Counted from the stretch's first letter, positions 7,960 through 16,398 are shown. The stretch is DNA of 16,398 nucleotides from Phoronis ovalis (GCA_028565635.1 JAOXYB010023892.1:1-16398), one strand, 5' to 3'. Numbers and translations: made by a program. Notes: generated by a model from the sequence alone, not told the origin.

Positions 7960-9760
7960 CTGTATATTTCTTTAATTAACAAAAAAGAAATGAAAATTAT
8001 CACATGAATACATCTTTTACTTGTAAATACGTTTTTTTTTAATTTCTCAAATATTTGCCAGGTCAGGCACGTTTTGACGACTTTTCATGTTGTGCACAAT
8101 ATTATTTACTTGAAAACATTGCTAGAAGAAAATGTACTTAAACAACACATTATCCCCGACATCAATTATCGGATAAACTTTATTCCAGACAATAATCGAG
8201 CATAAGAGGTGAACACGCCTATCGCTATAGGTACCCAATCATTTGTGACCAATATTAGTTGTGACGTACCAAGTAAGCAATCATCCAGCTAAAAAAAAAT
8301 CCCCCGATGTACGTACATCGTGGACGGCGTAAACCAATCAGGACGGTGCTAATATTTACATACTATCAGAGAAACAAAATCACAATGAAATATTAATTAA
8401 ACATGTATTCAGAATTTTGAATTATAAACTTTTAAATTAAAGATACTAAATGTTGCGCTTTTCTATATTAATTTCTCATATTCTTGCCGCGACAAACATG
8501 TTTTGAACCTTTTCTGAATTTGTTGAAGAAAGTTATTGTGCAAATACTATGAAGATAGAAAGCAAGCTAGTTGTGTATATAAGTGTTAATAAATAAGAAA
8601 CTACTAGACTAATAGTTATATACGTAAATACTGGTTTTAATTTTAATTTTATATATTTGAAATGTTTTTATTACATTAATTTCTCTAGCTGCGACAAAAA
8701 TGTTTTCATGACTTTTACTAAAAAAAGCCCCAAGGCAATTTCAAGAAACAGGTGTAATATCCGATACAAAGAACCAATTATCGGATAAACACTTACATTC
8801 TTAACACAATTATGGTACGATTAGGCATCTTAGAGTAGACAATAAGTAGCTAACAAGTGAACACGCGACAGATAACCAATAATTTGTGAGCAATATGAGT
8901 TAGTTTCAAGTAAGTAATACTCCAATCAGAATACAGTGTCCCCAACGTATGTACATAGAGGACAGAGTGCTAACCAATCATGACACAGGTAACATTTAGG
9001 TACTATCCGAGATAATAAACATTTATTCAGTTTGTAATAGTAAATTTATATATTTAAAGATATAAAATATTCCGCTTTTTTACAATAATAACTCACATTC
9101 TTACCGCGATAAAAATGTTTTGAACATTTCTTGAATTTATTGAAGAAAAGATCAAACTCACAGTTTAATTTTCTTGAAACTTTTTATAATTTATTTTTGA
9201 TATAACATTGATTATATAAAAATAGAAGAGACTATACTATCATCAGAACTCCAGTTTCAAAATTACATCTATTATCACAATGTCTGTCTATTAAACAGCA
9301 GGCTATCCGTGTGTATAAGTATGAATAAACAAGAAATAAATAATAGTTATATGCATAAATCCTGTTTATAATTGTTTATTTTACATTAATTTCTCATTTT
9401 TTGCTTCGACAAAAATGTGTTGATGACGACGTATAATGTTATGGTGTACACCATTATTTAAAAGCACCCCTACAATTTAAAAATATACATAATATACAAA
9501 GAACCAAGTTCACCATCGATTATCGGATAAACAGTTACATTCTTAACATAATTATCCAACAATATTAGTTTGCCGTATCAAGTAAGGAAACAACCTATCA
9601 GAAGTCAGTGTCCCCGATGTTGGATATCGAGGACAGCTTGTAATAGCCAATCAGTAGTCAGTGTCCCCAATGTTGGCTATCGAGGACAGCTGGTAACCAA
9701 TCAGAAGTCAGTGTCCCCGATATTGGATATCGAGGACAGCTGGTAACCAATCAGAACGCT
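7960..9760. repeat. Higher-order tandem repeat, unit about 600-700 bp
   Basis: Three diverged units share the same ordered landmarks: a TTAATTTCTC...GCGACAAAAATGTTTT block (near 8040, 8668, 9375, and in variant form at 8465 and 9085), ATTATCGGATAAAC (8167, 8777, 9519), an ACAAGTGAACACGC-type block (8210, 8855), AGTAAGTAA-type spacing, the GTCCCCGAT hairpin (8300, 8938, 9610) and an ACCAATCA motif after it. No ORF is conserved among units. It is satellite-like material in intron 1 with an embedded short hairpin that has itself expanded in the last unit. Confidence 0.65.
9605..9756. repeat. Three tandem hairpin units, about 50-53 bp, each followed by CCAAT
   Basis: Each unit holds GTCCCC(G/A)AT, a short loop with TTGG, and ATCGAGGAC, pairing as an imperfect hairpin (arms 9610-9618/9626-9634, 9663-9671/9679-9687, 9713-9721/9729-9737). 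An AGCTGGTAACCAATCAGAA-type tail follows. Single relatives occur at 8301-8325, where CGATGTAC/GTACATCG is a perfect 16-bp palindrome, and at 8938-8963. CCAAT is also the core of a promoter element, but the motif here is part of the repeat. Confidence 0.7.
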
Positions 9761-9996
9761 GCAAATATTTATGTGTTACTTATACTCAACCTACGCTTAA
9801 TTAATTTTACTAAAACGGCTACGCAGCTAGGTTTATGCTTATTCACAGCCGTATGCTACTTGTGTACGCAACTTAGAATCAACATAATCTCAATGTATCT
9901 ATATGAATACGCGGGTTCTACGCAAGGCTTAACCCGACTTATTCTTTTCATTTCGGGCTGTGTTGGTTGTTCTGGTTACATTACAGTTAAATCAGA

Positions 9997-10333
9997 CCTA
10001 CCTAACAAGTTTGTACTCAAACCGTCAAACCGTCAATCCGCTCTCGGGTATATCTGTTTTTGAACCATTCGGCGAAATCTCTTTCCAGGTTTCGAACCGA
10101 AATTGCTGCTACTCTAACTGTCATATCCGCGGACTCGATTTCCGAAGACTTGAACCTGCTGTTCGAGCTAGTCTCGGGAATTCGAAGTCTTCCGAAATGT
10201 GTTAGTTCATGGCAACTTGACAGTTCGAGAAATGACAGTTCGAGCATTAATTTCGGTGCGAAACCCGGGAATAGATTTGAATAGTAGGAAACAGGTGCGG
10301 ATTGACGGTTCGTGTCCAGGCTAGTTAGGTAGG
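9997..10333. mobile_element. Foldback MITE-like element
   Basis: The ends are inverted: CCTACCTAAC at 9997 and its complement GTTAGGTAGG ending at 10333. Pairing continues inward for about 120 nt with gaps: AACCGTCAATCCGC with its complement near 10300, GGTTTCGAACCGAAAT near 10089 with ATTTCGGTGCGAAACC near 10250, and AACTGTCAT near 10117 with ATGACAGTT near 10232. The element is about 337 bp, clearly GC-richer than its surroundings, and has no transposase frame. No convincing target-site duplication is visible, so its superfamily is unknown. It lies in intron 1, 265 bp from the signal-peptide exon. Confidence 0.75.
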
Positions 10334-10597
10334 CATGGATATGTTCAGAATTAGAAATATTTCAAAGAAAGTATTTTAATTTTATTTTTACAATTCGTGC
10401 ATAAACTATAAATTATATGTTTGCGAATAATAGCAATACGTTTATTATAAAATAAACATGCATTTATGAATGGTTGATATTAATGTTAATAACGATTTTC
10501 TATATATACTGCAACATATAATTACATCTAACCTGAAATATAATTAAAGCCATAAACTGAAATTAAAATTACTCTGAAATGCAGATACAGAACTTAC

Positions 10598-10717
10598 CTG
10601 GATTACGTCGCGAAGAAATTGCATTGCGGATGATGCAGGACGAGCTCCAGCCTTATCAAAGATCAAGTAGCTTCCAATGAAGACTGCAAACAGCAGAACG
10701 GCTAGACCCAGCTTCAT
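10598..10717 (-). CDS. Exon S: signal peptide and pro-linker of the His-rich precursor
   Basis: This exon encodes 40 residues starting at the ATG at 10717 and ends exactly at a codon boundary (phase 0) before GTAAGT. The start MKLG is followed by a hydrophobic core to about residue 20 (LAVLLFAVFIGSYLIF). Asp-Lys-Ala-Gly-Ala at residues 21-25 gives an AxA-type signal peptidase site after Ala25. The remaining 15 residues (RPASSAMQFLRDVIQ) form a short amphipathic linker. The next exon in matching phase is A1, 5.3 kb away. The intron just after the donor resembles the intron just after H1 (tracts such as GAAATGCAGATACAGAACTT against GCAATGCAGGCAGATCTAG), suggesting shared ancestry. This is the best-supported coding segment in the window: ATG, signal peptide and strong donor coincide. 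Confidence 0.82.
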
Positions 10718-11089
10718 AACTGTTTACCTGCTTAATCAAATATCAGTAAAATATAAGAGCTATGTTGCAAAGCAAATGCAAAGACTAGACGCATTCGTTA
10801 GTCGGTATAGTACTTGTGCTTCCATAGTGCTTTCGGGTATTTTGTTTTTCATATTTCATTTGCAAAAAGAAATAAATTCCAAACGTGTAAGAATATTGAA
10901 ATTTTAACTATAAAATCAGAGAATGGCAGCAATAATAGGATGTTGTTTTGTCGCTTTTATGTTAACCTTAAAGCCTACTGTTACAGATATTTTACAAATA
11001 TCAGTACAAAACTGCACAACATTTAGATAACTGTTTTATCATCTTAAAACATATAATGTAAACCATAGTCAAACTTATAGTATTCCTAC

Positions 11090-11330
11090 CTTTGGACTCG
11101 GAAAATTAAACGTATTCACTTCTTTCCAGAGACAAGAAACGCAATGGTTTATCTTTAGTTAGTGTTTGTCCGTCTGCGTACACACACGCTACTAGTTTGT
11201 CATGCTTGACTCGTGGTTATACATTTGACCTTTTTCGTCGAAATCCTTTTATTGCAATCTTGTTATTACCAGACATTGCACCCATTCAATAACAAGTCCT
11301 TTTGTTACATATTTTCATGCCTGACACAAC
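11090..11330 (-). other. Candidate 5' untranslated leader exon
   Basis: The minus strand carries AAAG|GTAGGA with the junction at 11090/11089, a good donor. An acceptor-like CAG lies just before the signal-peptide ATG, either at 10720 (exon starts 10719, two bases before the ATG) or at 10728 (exon starts 10727). This would give a non-coding first exon and a first intron of about 360 nt, a common arrangement for short secreted peptide genes. The upstream boundary is only inferred from a TATA-like site. Confidence 0.3.
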
Positions 11331-11356
11331 GCATACAAATAACAAAGGCAATGCAC

Positions 11357-11362
11357 TTTATA
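11357..11362 (-). promoter_or_regulatory. Candidate TATA box for the His-rich peptide gene
   Basis: On the minus strand this reads TATAAA, about 640 nt upstream of the ATG at 10717 and about 270 nt upstream of a donor-like site at 11090/11089. A start near 11330 would give a leader exon of roughly 240 nt. TATAAA is common by chance in DNA this AT-rich, so the call rests mainly on its position. Confidence 0.25.
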
Positions 11363-11369
11363 AGTGGGA

Positions 11370-12130
11370 ACCAATTCAAAAAAGTCGTAAAAATTAATTG
11401 ATTCAATATCCGTCCATGTAATGTCATATTAGTTTATTACGGTTGAGGTAATTTGAAATCTAAAAGTTTATATTTAGTATGACTTGACAAACAATTTATA
11501 AATCAGTACTAACGCCTACGGCTTGTCCATAGCCAAGTAACTTAAGGCAGGTGTTTATCACGTTTCGCCACGGGTGGCGCTGCGAAATTGTTTTTTTGAT
11601 ATTTCTAAATAAATTAAAAGGTTAGATTTTTCATTTTAATGTGTGTTTGTTAGGAACTGTATGACCTTTAACGTGACACCCACTGATTTTGGCTAAATTA
11701 TCACGTGACCCGTAAGTGTGTGCTTACCTGTGCTAAAAATTACAACTATTTCAACTAAATTGCCGCGCGTCTGACGAGATAAATGATCTACTTTTTTGGT
11801 AAAATTAATTAATATGTTTATTCAAGAAGATTACTGGCATAAGGCATATTTCGTTTTTTTCTTCCATTTCAGGGAACAATTTTTTTTTCCATATAACTGT
11901 CTATAAATCCGCCATTTTTCGCTTGAAAATATGTTATTCCCAAAAACGACAAACTAGCTTGAGTATGCCGTAGGTGCAGAAGTAAGTTCTAACTTACATG
12001 ATATCATGGAACAACTTCCCAAAATGTACAAAATCGAGGGAACGCGCAGAATTTGAATTATATCGTTCCTACTTTATATCAAGCAACAGTGCTCAGTAAT
12101 AGATCGTGCACATGTAGAGGGCGGAGATAA
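11370..12130. other. Intergenic; no gene seen
   Basis: This lies upstream of the candidate promoter of the His-rich gene. A GC-rich hairpin stands out at 11564-11587: TTCGCCAC and GTGGCG separated by two bases, extended by CGAA after a CTG bulge. Otherwise the region is AT-rich with no open frame or splice structure I can support. Confidence 0.45.
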
Positions 12131-12132
12131 TT

Positions 12133-12268
12133 CTCACTATACAAAAATATTAGTCAAAAATACATAAACTTTGACTGACAAATCACTATGCAAAAACATT
12201 TTAAAAAATACATAAACTTTAATTTGACTAAACTTCATGTACTTGACAAGTCACTATACAAAAATATT
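12133..12268. repeat. Short AT-rich tandem repeat
   Basis: TCACTATACAAAAATATT recurs with small changes at 12133, 12183 and 12251, and AAAATACATAAACTTT follows the first two copies. The period is about 50-68 bp. It is non-coding. Confidence 0.6.
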
Positions 12269-12269
12269 A

Positions 12270-12870
12270 ACAAACAAGGAATGTGCGATGCTAATAAACG
12301 CCCATCTCTCATTGAAATATTTAATTCTGAGGATTCTATTTGGATACAAAGTGGTTAAGTTAGAGTTTAGTAAATTGAATCATGGCTATAATCGGGAAGT
12401 TTTTATATTTACAAGTACTAATAACCTGGCAAATATGAAAAGGATCATATGGAAAATGACACTAACAACAGTGCTCCCAACATTACAACAGTATGCCAAT
12501 CCTCACTATTTGAGAGATGGGCATTAACATACAATGCCTAATCTTCACCGCTACAGCTTGATATATCACTATTTGACAAGTCAAATTTGTCTCGGCAACC
12601 TTCTTCACTGAAAAATATATAAGGAATTTATCAGATTTCACCAATAAATATCAAGTTATATTTGGGTATCACTATTTTTCATACCTAAGATGAATGAGAA
12701 ATGTTCAAAGTACTTAAAAAGAAATCATCAATTGACTCCATGATTTAGAGAATTGAACAGACCAAACAATTCAAAGAAATAATGCATGAATGTAAAAAAT
12801 TGCATTAAGTTTTATGAGCAAAGAGCATTTAAAAGTGTGTTGATATTAACATTAACTAAAACATATTGAG
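12270..12870. other. No feature recognised
   Basis: This is AT-rich sequence downstream of the pseudogene remnant. The 96-codon plus-strand frame here lacks an ATG-context start, recognisable composition or splice partners and is treated as chance. Confidence 0.45.
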
Positions 12871-12976
12871 CTAACTCTTTCTCTTATATAATATCTTCTT
12901 TCTCCCACCATCACGGTCACTTGCATGTTCAGCCATTTTTTCACAAATTCCTCAGTTTCAGCCACTTTAAACCAGA
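12871..12976 (-). pseudogene. Pseudogene block 6: C-terminal exon with frameshift
   Basis: After the acceptor CATAACAG the frame reads WFKVAETEEFVKKWL. The family-like continuation (HASDRDGGRKK, ending at TAG 12873-12871) is in the next frame, consistent with loss of one base after the Trp-Leu codons. Many DUF4806-type proteins end with an acidic helix, Trp-Leu and a basic tail; that comparison is from recall. The conserved glycine-rich segment expected between blocks 5 and 6 is missing. Confidence 0.42.
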
Positions 12977-13099
12977 CTGTTATGAGAGAGGACATATCAA
13001 TATAACTGCCCCCACAATACAATAGAATATAATATCAGATTACATTTAGATTACTTGTAAAAGCAATTTTATGTTAGGTTTCTAATAAAATTTACATAC

Positions 13100-13480
13100 C
13101 AGAGAAGACTGTTAATTCTTATCGTTTAGGTTGTCTTCTGCATTTTCAATGTCTGCCTCAGTAGACAATGGCAAGTTGAAGCATGACACATCTGCCTCTT
13201 TCAAATTTGACAGAGCTGGTATTTTCTTTAGCAGATTCTTTAGGAGCAGAGAATTTGGCTGAACCTGGCATTTTATGGCGTTCAAATGTTCAAAGAGCAT
13301 TTCATCTCTGCAGTGGAAGGTTAAACACAATTTCAGTAGGTAGCCAATTAATGGTCCGCAGACAATGTGTTTGTCTTGGTCACCCTGCTTCGCCAACATG
13401 ACTTCAATCAAAATTGACAGGGTTAAAAACATTCTTGCGCATGTTTTGGGGATGAAGAGTTTCTGAAATAGCATACTGTT
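13100..13480 (-). pseudogene. Pseudogene block 5: DUF4806-like core
   Basis: The frame from 13480 to 13112 is open for 123 codons. The convincing part begins at 13307, after a good acceptor (CCTTCCACTGCAG), reading DEMLFEHLNAIKCQVQPNSL, a leucine-rich helix, then FNLPLSTEADIENAEDNL. A TAA at 13114-13112 is followed by four in-frame codons and a donor at CTG|GTATGT, so the stop appears to have arisen inside the exon. The 13480-13308 part may be intron. Phase from block 4 fits neither acceptor. This is the longest ORF of the window. Confidence 0.5.
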
Positions 13481-13546
13481 CTGCACACTTGTGAAGGTAT
13501 TGATATCAGTAAACAGTATCTATCATTTTAGATCTAACTTATTTAC

Positions 13547-13677
13547 CTTTTTTAGCGTTAAACAGTTCTTGGCTTTGTGCCGAATTGTCTGCCTCTGGTG
13601 TTTAAATACTGAGGCTACTTGTGGAATTATCAGCATCGGGTGTTGGAGTGTCCATTACGGGCGGCAAACTTCTAAAA
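13547..13677 (-). pseudogene. Pseudogene block 4: acidic linker with internal TAA
   Basis: The 131 nt between CTTGTCAG and GTAAAT read FRSLPPVMDTPTPDADNSTS, then SLSI, TAA, and TPEADNSAQSQELFNAKK. Both sides of the stop share the same Pro/Asp/Asn/Ser-rich composition and the repeated TP(E/D)ADNS motif. The stop therefore appears to interrupt a formerly continuous exon that held a short internal repeat. Confidence 0.5.
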
Positions 13678-14050
13678 CTGACAAGAGCAATAACGATATG
13701 CTATGCAACTCCTCAGAACAAGAGGATGTAAGTGTGTTTGAGGGCATTTGCTAAATAGGACTTATTGTTCTTCAAACTTCAGTTCAGAGAAAACAAAATC
13801 AGAAATGCACACGATGTGCAGAATAATCACTACCAGTTATCTTGATTTCACTAATTCTTTTCTTAATGCAACAGAACGTAATTTTATAATTCTGATCCAG
13901 TAGGTATTATATCAAGTGGCCCAAATATGTACAAAAGGGTGAACTGTCGCACTGTTGCAAACCAGTATTGAGGAAAAGTTTCAGGCAATAAGAGGGATGA
14001 AAATAAATGTACACAGAGATAAAATACAAGATATTATGTAAATGTCATAC

Positions 14051-14167
14051 CTATTATGCTTTCGCAAAGGTAGCAGTGTAGGCAGCGGAGATTGTCTATC
14101 TGGCGTGTAACTGCAAGATAGGGCTAATTCTAGTTGTTTCTTTCTTTTAGAATCCCCAGATATATTA
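14051..14167 (-). pseudogene. Pseudogene block 3: polar exon
   Basis: The 117 nt between TGTTTGCAG and GTATGA are fully open in the phase delivered by block 2, reading NISGDSKRKKQLELALSCSY and continuing to LPLRKHN. They leave two bases that join block 4 in frame. No domain is recognised; it looks like a disordered linker. Confidence 0.48.
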
Positions 14168-14398
14168 CTGCAAACAACAATGAAATAGCATGCTAACGAA
14201 TTTGCGATGCTCGAAACCATTGCATCTGCTTGAACATCTGATAACTAGTACATTTAGAAAAAAGTAATTATAAATAGATTTTTAATCAATCTAACGTTTC
14301 AGTTGTATGCAATAAAATAATGTAATCAAAAAATAATCATTAGCCTTTTGCCACAAATTTCAGATAAAATTATGCCTTGTGAAGGTATAAGCTCTTAC

Positions 14399-14455
14399 CA
14401 ATGATTATTTTTTTGTTCTTCAGAACTTTCTTCAACAAACCTGCTGGGCTTTCGT
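14399..14455 (-). pseudogene. Pseudogene block 2: RKPSRF linker exon
   Basis: The 57 nt between TTTGTTTAG and GTAAGA encode RKPSRFVEESSEEQKNNH with phase 2 in and phase 2 out. It joins block 3 in frame. The phase expected from block 1 does not fit, implying an indel or a missed exon. Confidence 0.5.
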
Positions 14456-14811
14456 CTAAACAAATAGTAAAATAAAATATGAACATGACTGAAAAATTAT
14501 GCAAACAAAACTGATGCCCATTCTACCCAAAGTCCTCAGGTAACGGTGTGGAAAAGCAAGTTTAAGCTGAACTAAATGAATAACAAACACCATTGTTTGG
14601 TGAAGAATCAAGCCAATTTTCAAGACATCCCTCTCTCTAAGTGCAGTAAAAAAATTAACCCACTGCAGAACAAACTGTATAGCATGTTGGTTTATTAATG
14701 GTGAACTGTGCAGCACAATGATTTAGCACTCTTCAAGATTTCAACAGTAATATGTATTCCTAACAAAATAGATTAATGGCCGTATCTACTGAAGAGATAA
14801 AAACCATATAC

Positions 14812-14906
14812 TTTCTTCTAGCTTGGCTCTCTGCATCTCTCTGAATCAAGTTCTGTTATTTCCTTTTCACCTTTACGGCACTTAGACCTTGCCTTTTCAT
14901 AGCTGC
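14812..14906 (-). pseudogene. Pseudogene block 1: basic/acidic segment with premature stop
   Basis: The acceptor ATTACAG|GC starts a frame reading SYEKARSKCRKGEKEITELD and on to CREPS, then TAG at 14820-14818. Two codons later comes a weak donor, GTATAT. The SYEKARSK pattern resembles the segment preceding the low-complexity linker in DUF4806/BEN-like invertebrate proteins, by recall. An earlier donor, AAAG|GTGAAA, would avoid the stop, but splicing to block 2 in that phase then hits a stop in block 3. Confidence 0.42.
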
Positions 14907-16398
14907 CTGTAATGTAAATACAAGATGATGCAAACAGAGATTGAACTAAGCTAACATATTACAGAAATTGTGAAAATCCCTAATAAAGAATACTACAGGT
15001 AATAATGAATGTGAAAAATCACCCAGAACAGAACTGTGTTATTTTTAGTGGAATTATCACAGTGTTTGCACGTATATTTTAGGAACATTCAATTCTGACA
15101 TACTTACAATAGACAAGTTTACAAAGAAAAACAAGTCACAAATTGAATATAGTAAATTATCAACTTGTATTTATTTAACAAGCTAGCTATCGCATAAGCT
15201 CAAAACTAACAATTTGATCTTGAAATTTACTAACTAAAAATGGTTTTACAGACTATGAGTTGCAAGTCATATTAAATTTATATAACTACAAAACCAAAAT
15301 ATTAGTCAAGCAACCGTAATTACGTACTTGTCTCTTTCAAAACAGTAACATTATGATAACGATGACGGTTCAGGTGGGGCACACTTTGGTCGCTACTGTG
15401 CCCTTTAAAAAAAGCGGCCAAATGTTACATAGAAAATAGATATCAAATATTTGTCATTTTAAGTGTAAGAAACAACAATAGAACCTGCTTGTGATGTGGC
15501 TAAAAACAATAATACGTTATCTAAAATCAATTTTGGAAGTAGTGGCGGTTTTACAACACAAGCTAACATGCTTTCTGAAGCGCACCTTGGATGTAAAGAT
15601 GGGATCTTGCTTGTCATAACGCTCATGTTTAAAATAACATGGAAACACGCGTGTAATAGAATTATAGCGGATCTGCATTTTGTGGTAACCTGAGTGGTAG
15701 CTTTCTAATGTAGCGAATATACACTGTATAATTTTATAATGTTATTCATGTTGCTTAATAATTAGACCATTTATTCTATCACGAGACTGGTATAAATTGG
15801 TTTATTTACATGTAAGACTTTACTGTTAAATTATACATGTATTTCATGCAAATGATTTTTTTTTTCATGTAATTGCGTCACTTTTAAATCATAAGCATCG
15901 TCGTCATGCATACGTTGTGTCTTCCCAATTGGCAGCATTTAATGTACGTATGAAGCAGTATTTAAACGGGTTAGCTATGAAATAGTGTTAATACCTAGGA
16001 ATAGTATAATTATTTTATTCTGAGAAACCCTAAATGTAAATTGCAAGAAAAGGCATGATGGCAAGAATAAAAATTTGTCAGATGGATTTAGCTAATCCAT
16101 AGATTTCACAACAAGTCAGCTATGTTCGAAATTGGGATGCCATTTTTTAAAATATAATCTAAAAAGTGTTTTTCCAATCCTATAAAACGTACCGGACACG
16201 TCCGTCATCTACTGTTTTAGTAAAAAAAGCGCCATCTAGTCGAGAAATTTGTTGTTGTCACCAGGTTCTGCAGCTGTTTTTCTTGTGGCTTTCTCATGGA
16301 CTTCAGTTACTGTTTATTGAAACCGTTTATACAACATTTAAGAGAAGACGGTACTTGTTTCATCTAGCTAAAGTGTTATTTTTGTATGTTAAATAAAA
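14907..16398. other. No gene supported
   Basis: The 5' exons of the pseudogene would be expected here on the minus strand, but I cannot find a block with matching phase. Two weak traces are noted: a 24-codon charged minus-strand frame near 16310-16236, and a pyrimidine tract with a WPLF reading near 15415. Neither has adequate splice context. The rest is AT-rich. Confidence 0.4.

Larger units (their letters stand above)
2556..10717 (-). other. Gene span: modular secreted histidine-rich peptide precursor (3' end not in window)
   Basis: I do not recognise this as a named gene. Six exons on the minus strand (10717-10598, 5325-5277, 4357-4269, 4025-3992, 2883-2816, 2601-2556) total 406 nt, or 135 codons plus one base. 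Intron phases agree at every junction (0, 1, 0, 1, 0, then 1 leaving A3). All six donors read GTAAGT. Both H acceptors read TTTTATAG before AAGGC, and all A acceptors end TTTAG. The inferred product is a signal peptide, a short linker, then alternating acidic/polar and His-rich modules. Such precursors in animals release secreted peptides by proteolysis. Antimicrobial, metal-binding or structural roles are all possible and the sequence alone does not decide. Introns run 5272, 919, 243, 1108 and 214 nt. The last exon seen ends in phase 1, so at least one more exon must follow unless the A3 donor is left unspliced, which gives a stop three codons later (ESK then TGA). Confidence 0.75.
12871..14906 (-). 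pseudogene. Intron-bearing pseudogene, DUF4806-like C-terminal region
   Basis: At least six exon-like blocks lie on the minus strand: 14906-14812, 14455-14399, 14167-14051, 13677-13547, 13307-13100 (possibly from 13480) and 12976-12871. Composition is charged and coding-like, with proper acceptors and donors. The fifth block has a helical stretch followed by FNLPLSTEADIENAEDNL, which resembles the LPL.T..DL...E..L motif of DUF4806-type proteins found in many invertebrates; this assignment is from recall and needs a profile search. Damage includes TAG in the first block, TAA in the fourth, TAA just before the donor of the fifth, phase clashes between the first and second and between the fourth and fifth blocks, and a one-base frameshift in the last. 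Introns remain, so it is not a processed copy. The 5' exons were not found. An alternative is a live gene with different exon edges. Confidence 0.5.

Noticed and set aside
9773-10063. 96-codon plus-strand ORF
   Set aside because: It begins in repeat-flanking sequence and runs into the foldback element; hydrophobic composition is expected from AT-rich DNA.
10086-10104. tRNA B-box-like GGTTTCGAACC
   Set aside because: It carries an extra T against the B-box consensus, has no A box or cloverleaf nearby, and its inverted partner shows it belongs to the foldback arms.
10017-10284. Overlapping ORFs on both strands with moderately complex composition
   Set aside because: All lie within the arms of the foldback element; openness on both strands reflects its GC-rich inverted structure.
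11512-11985. Possible terminal inverted repeats (GCCTACGGC near 11514, GCCGTAGGT near 11968) of a 470-bp element
   Set aside because: Only about nine bases pair well and the flanks do not extend the match; not distinguishable from chance.
13183-13754. Plus-strand ORFs opposite the pseudogene
   Set aside because: They are antisense shadows of blocks 4 and 5, whose splice sites and composition favour the minus strand.
14456-14716. 86-codon minus-strand ORF (LINQHAIQFVLQWVNFF...)
   Set aside because: It falls between pseudogene blocks 1 and 2, has no clean acceptor/donor pair in matching phase and resembles no family I know.
15360-15425. WPLF-type frame that could be an N-terminal exon of the DUF4806-like gene
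   Set aside because: It is short, interrupted, and no donor in the phase required by block 1 is present.
16166-16396. Plus-strand ORF ending near an AAATAAAA signal
   Set aside because: The frame starts at a non-ATG codon, its composition is low-complexity hydrophobic/basic, and AATAAA is frequent in this AT-rich window.

Overview
This is animal (metazoan) nuclear DNA. It is AT-rich (about two-thirds A+T by eye), nearly free of long ORFs, and its coding signal sits in 34-120 nt exons bounded by consensus splice sites. No prokaryotic operon, rRNA, tRNA or CRISPR structure is visible. The taxon cannot be fixed from the sequence; a marine invertebrate is my best guess, an inference from the kind of peptide encoded.

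The main content is a gene on the minus strand that ORF callers miss because no exon exceeds 120 nt. Its start codon is at 10717, and a possible leader exon and TATA box lie upstream (about 11330-11090). Six exons join with fully consistent reading phase, and every one has a GTAAGT donor: signal-peptide exon (10717-10598), acidic exon A1 (5325-5277), histidine-rich exon H1 (4357-4269), linker exon A2 (4025-3992), histidine-rich exon H2 (2883-2816) and acidic exon A3 (2601-2556). The product is a secreted precursor in which acidic or polar spacers alternate with His-rich modules that begin KG(D/N)(V/M)FVGGNHH. H2 ends in Phe-Gly-Arg joined to Arg of A3, the classic context for cleavage and C-terminal amidation. 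The gene continues past A3, and its 3' end is probably beyond position 1. H exon, short intron, A exon and long intron form a cassette that has been tandemly duplicated, introns included. Exon-less relics of the intron module lie at 4921-5260 and 1-645.

The 5.3 kb first intron (10597-5326) is mostly repetitive. It holds a three-copy array of about 370-400 bp (6694-7840), a three-copy 600-700 bp higher-order repeat with GTCCCCGAT hairpins and CCAAT motifs (7960-9760), and a foldback MITE-like element (9997-10333). A separate hairpin family (GCACATCCTCGC) lies at 665-718 and 2416-2539.

On the right, 12871-14906 (minus strand) carries exon-sized coding remnants whose C-terminal part resembles the DUF4806-type family of invertebrate uncharacterised proteins. 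In-frame stops, phase clashes and a frameshift indicate an intron-bearing pseudogene. The remaining stretches (719-2415, 5330-6690, 11370-12130, 12270-12870, 14910-16398) show no supportable gene.
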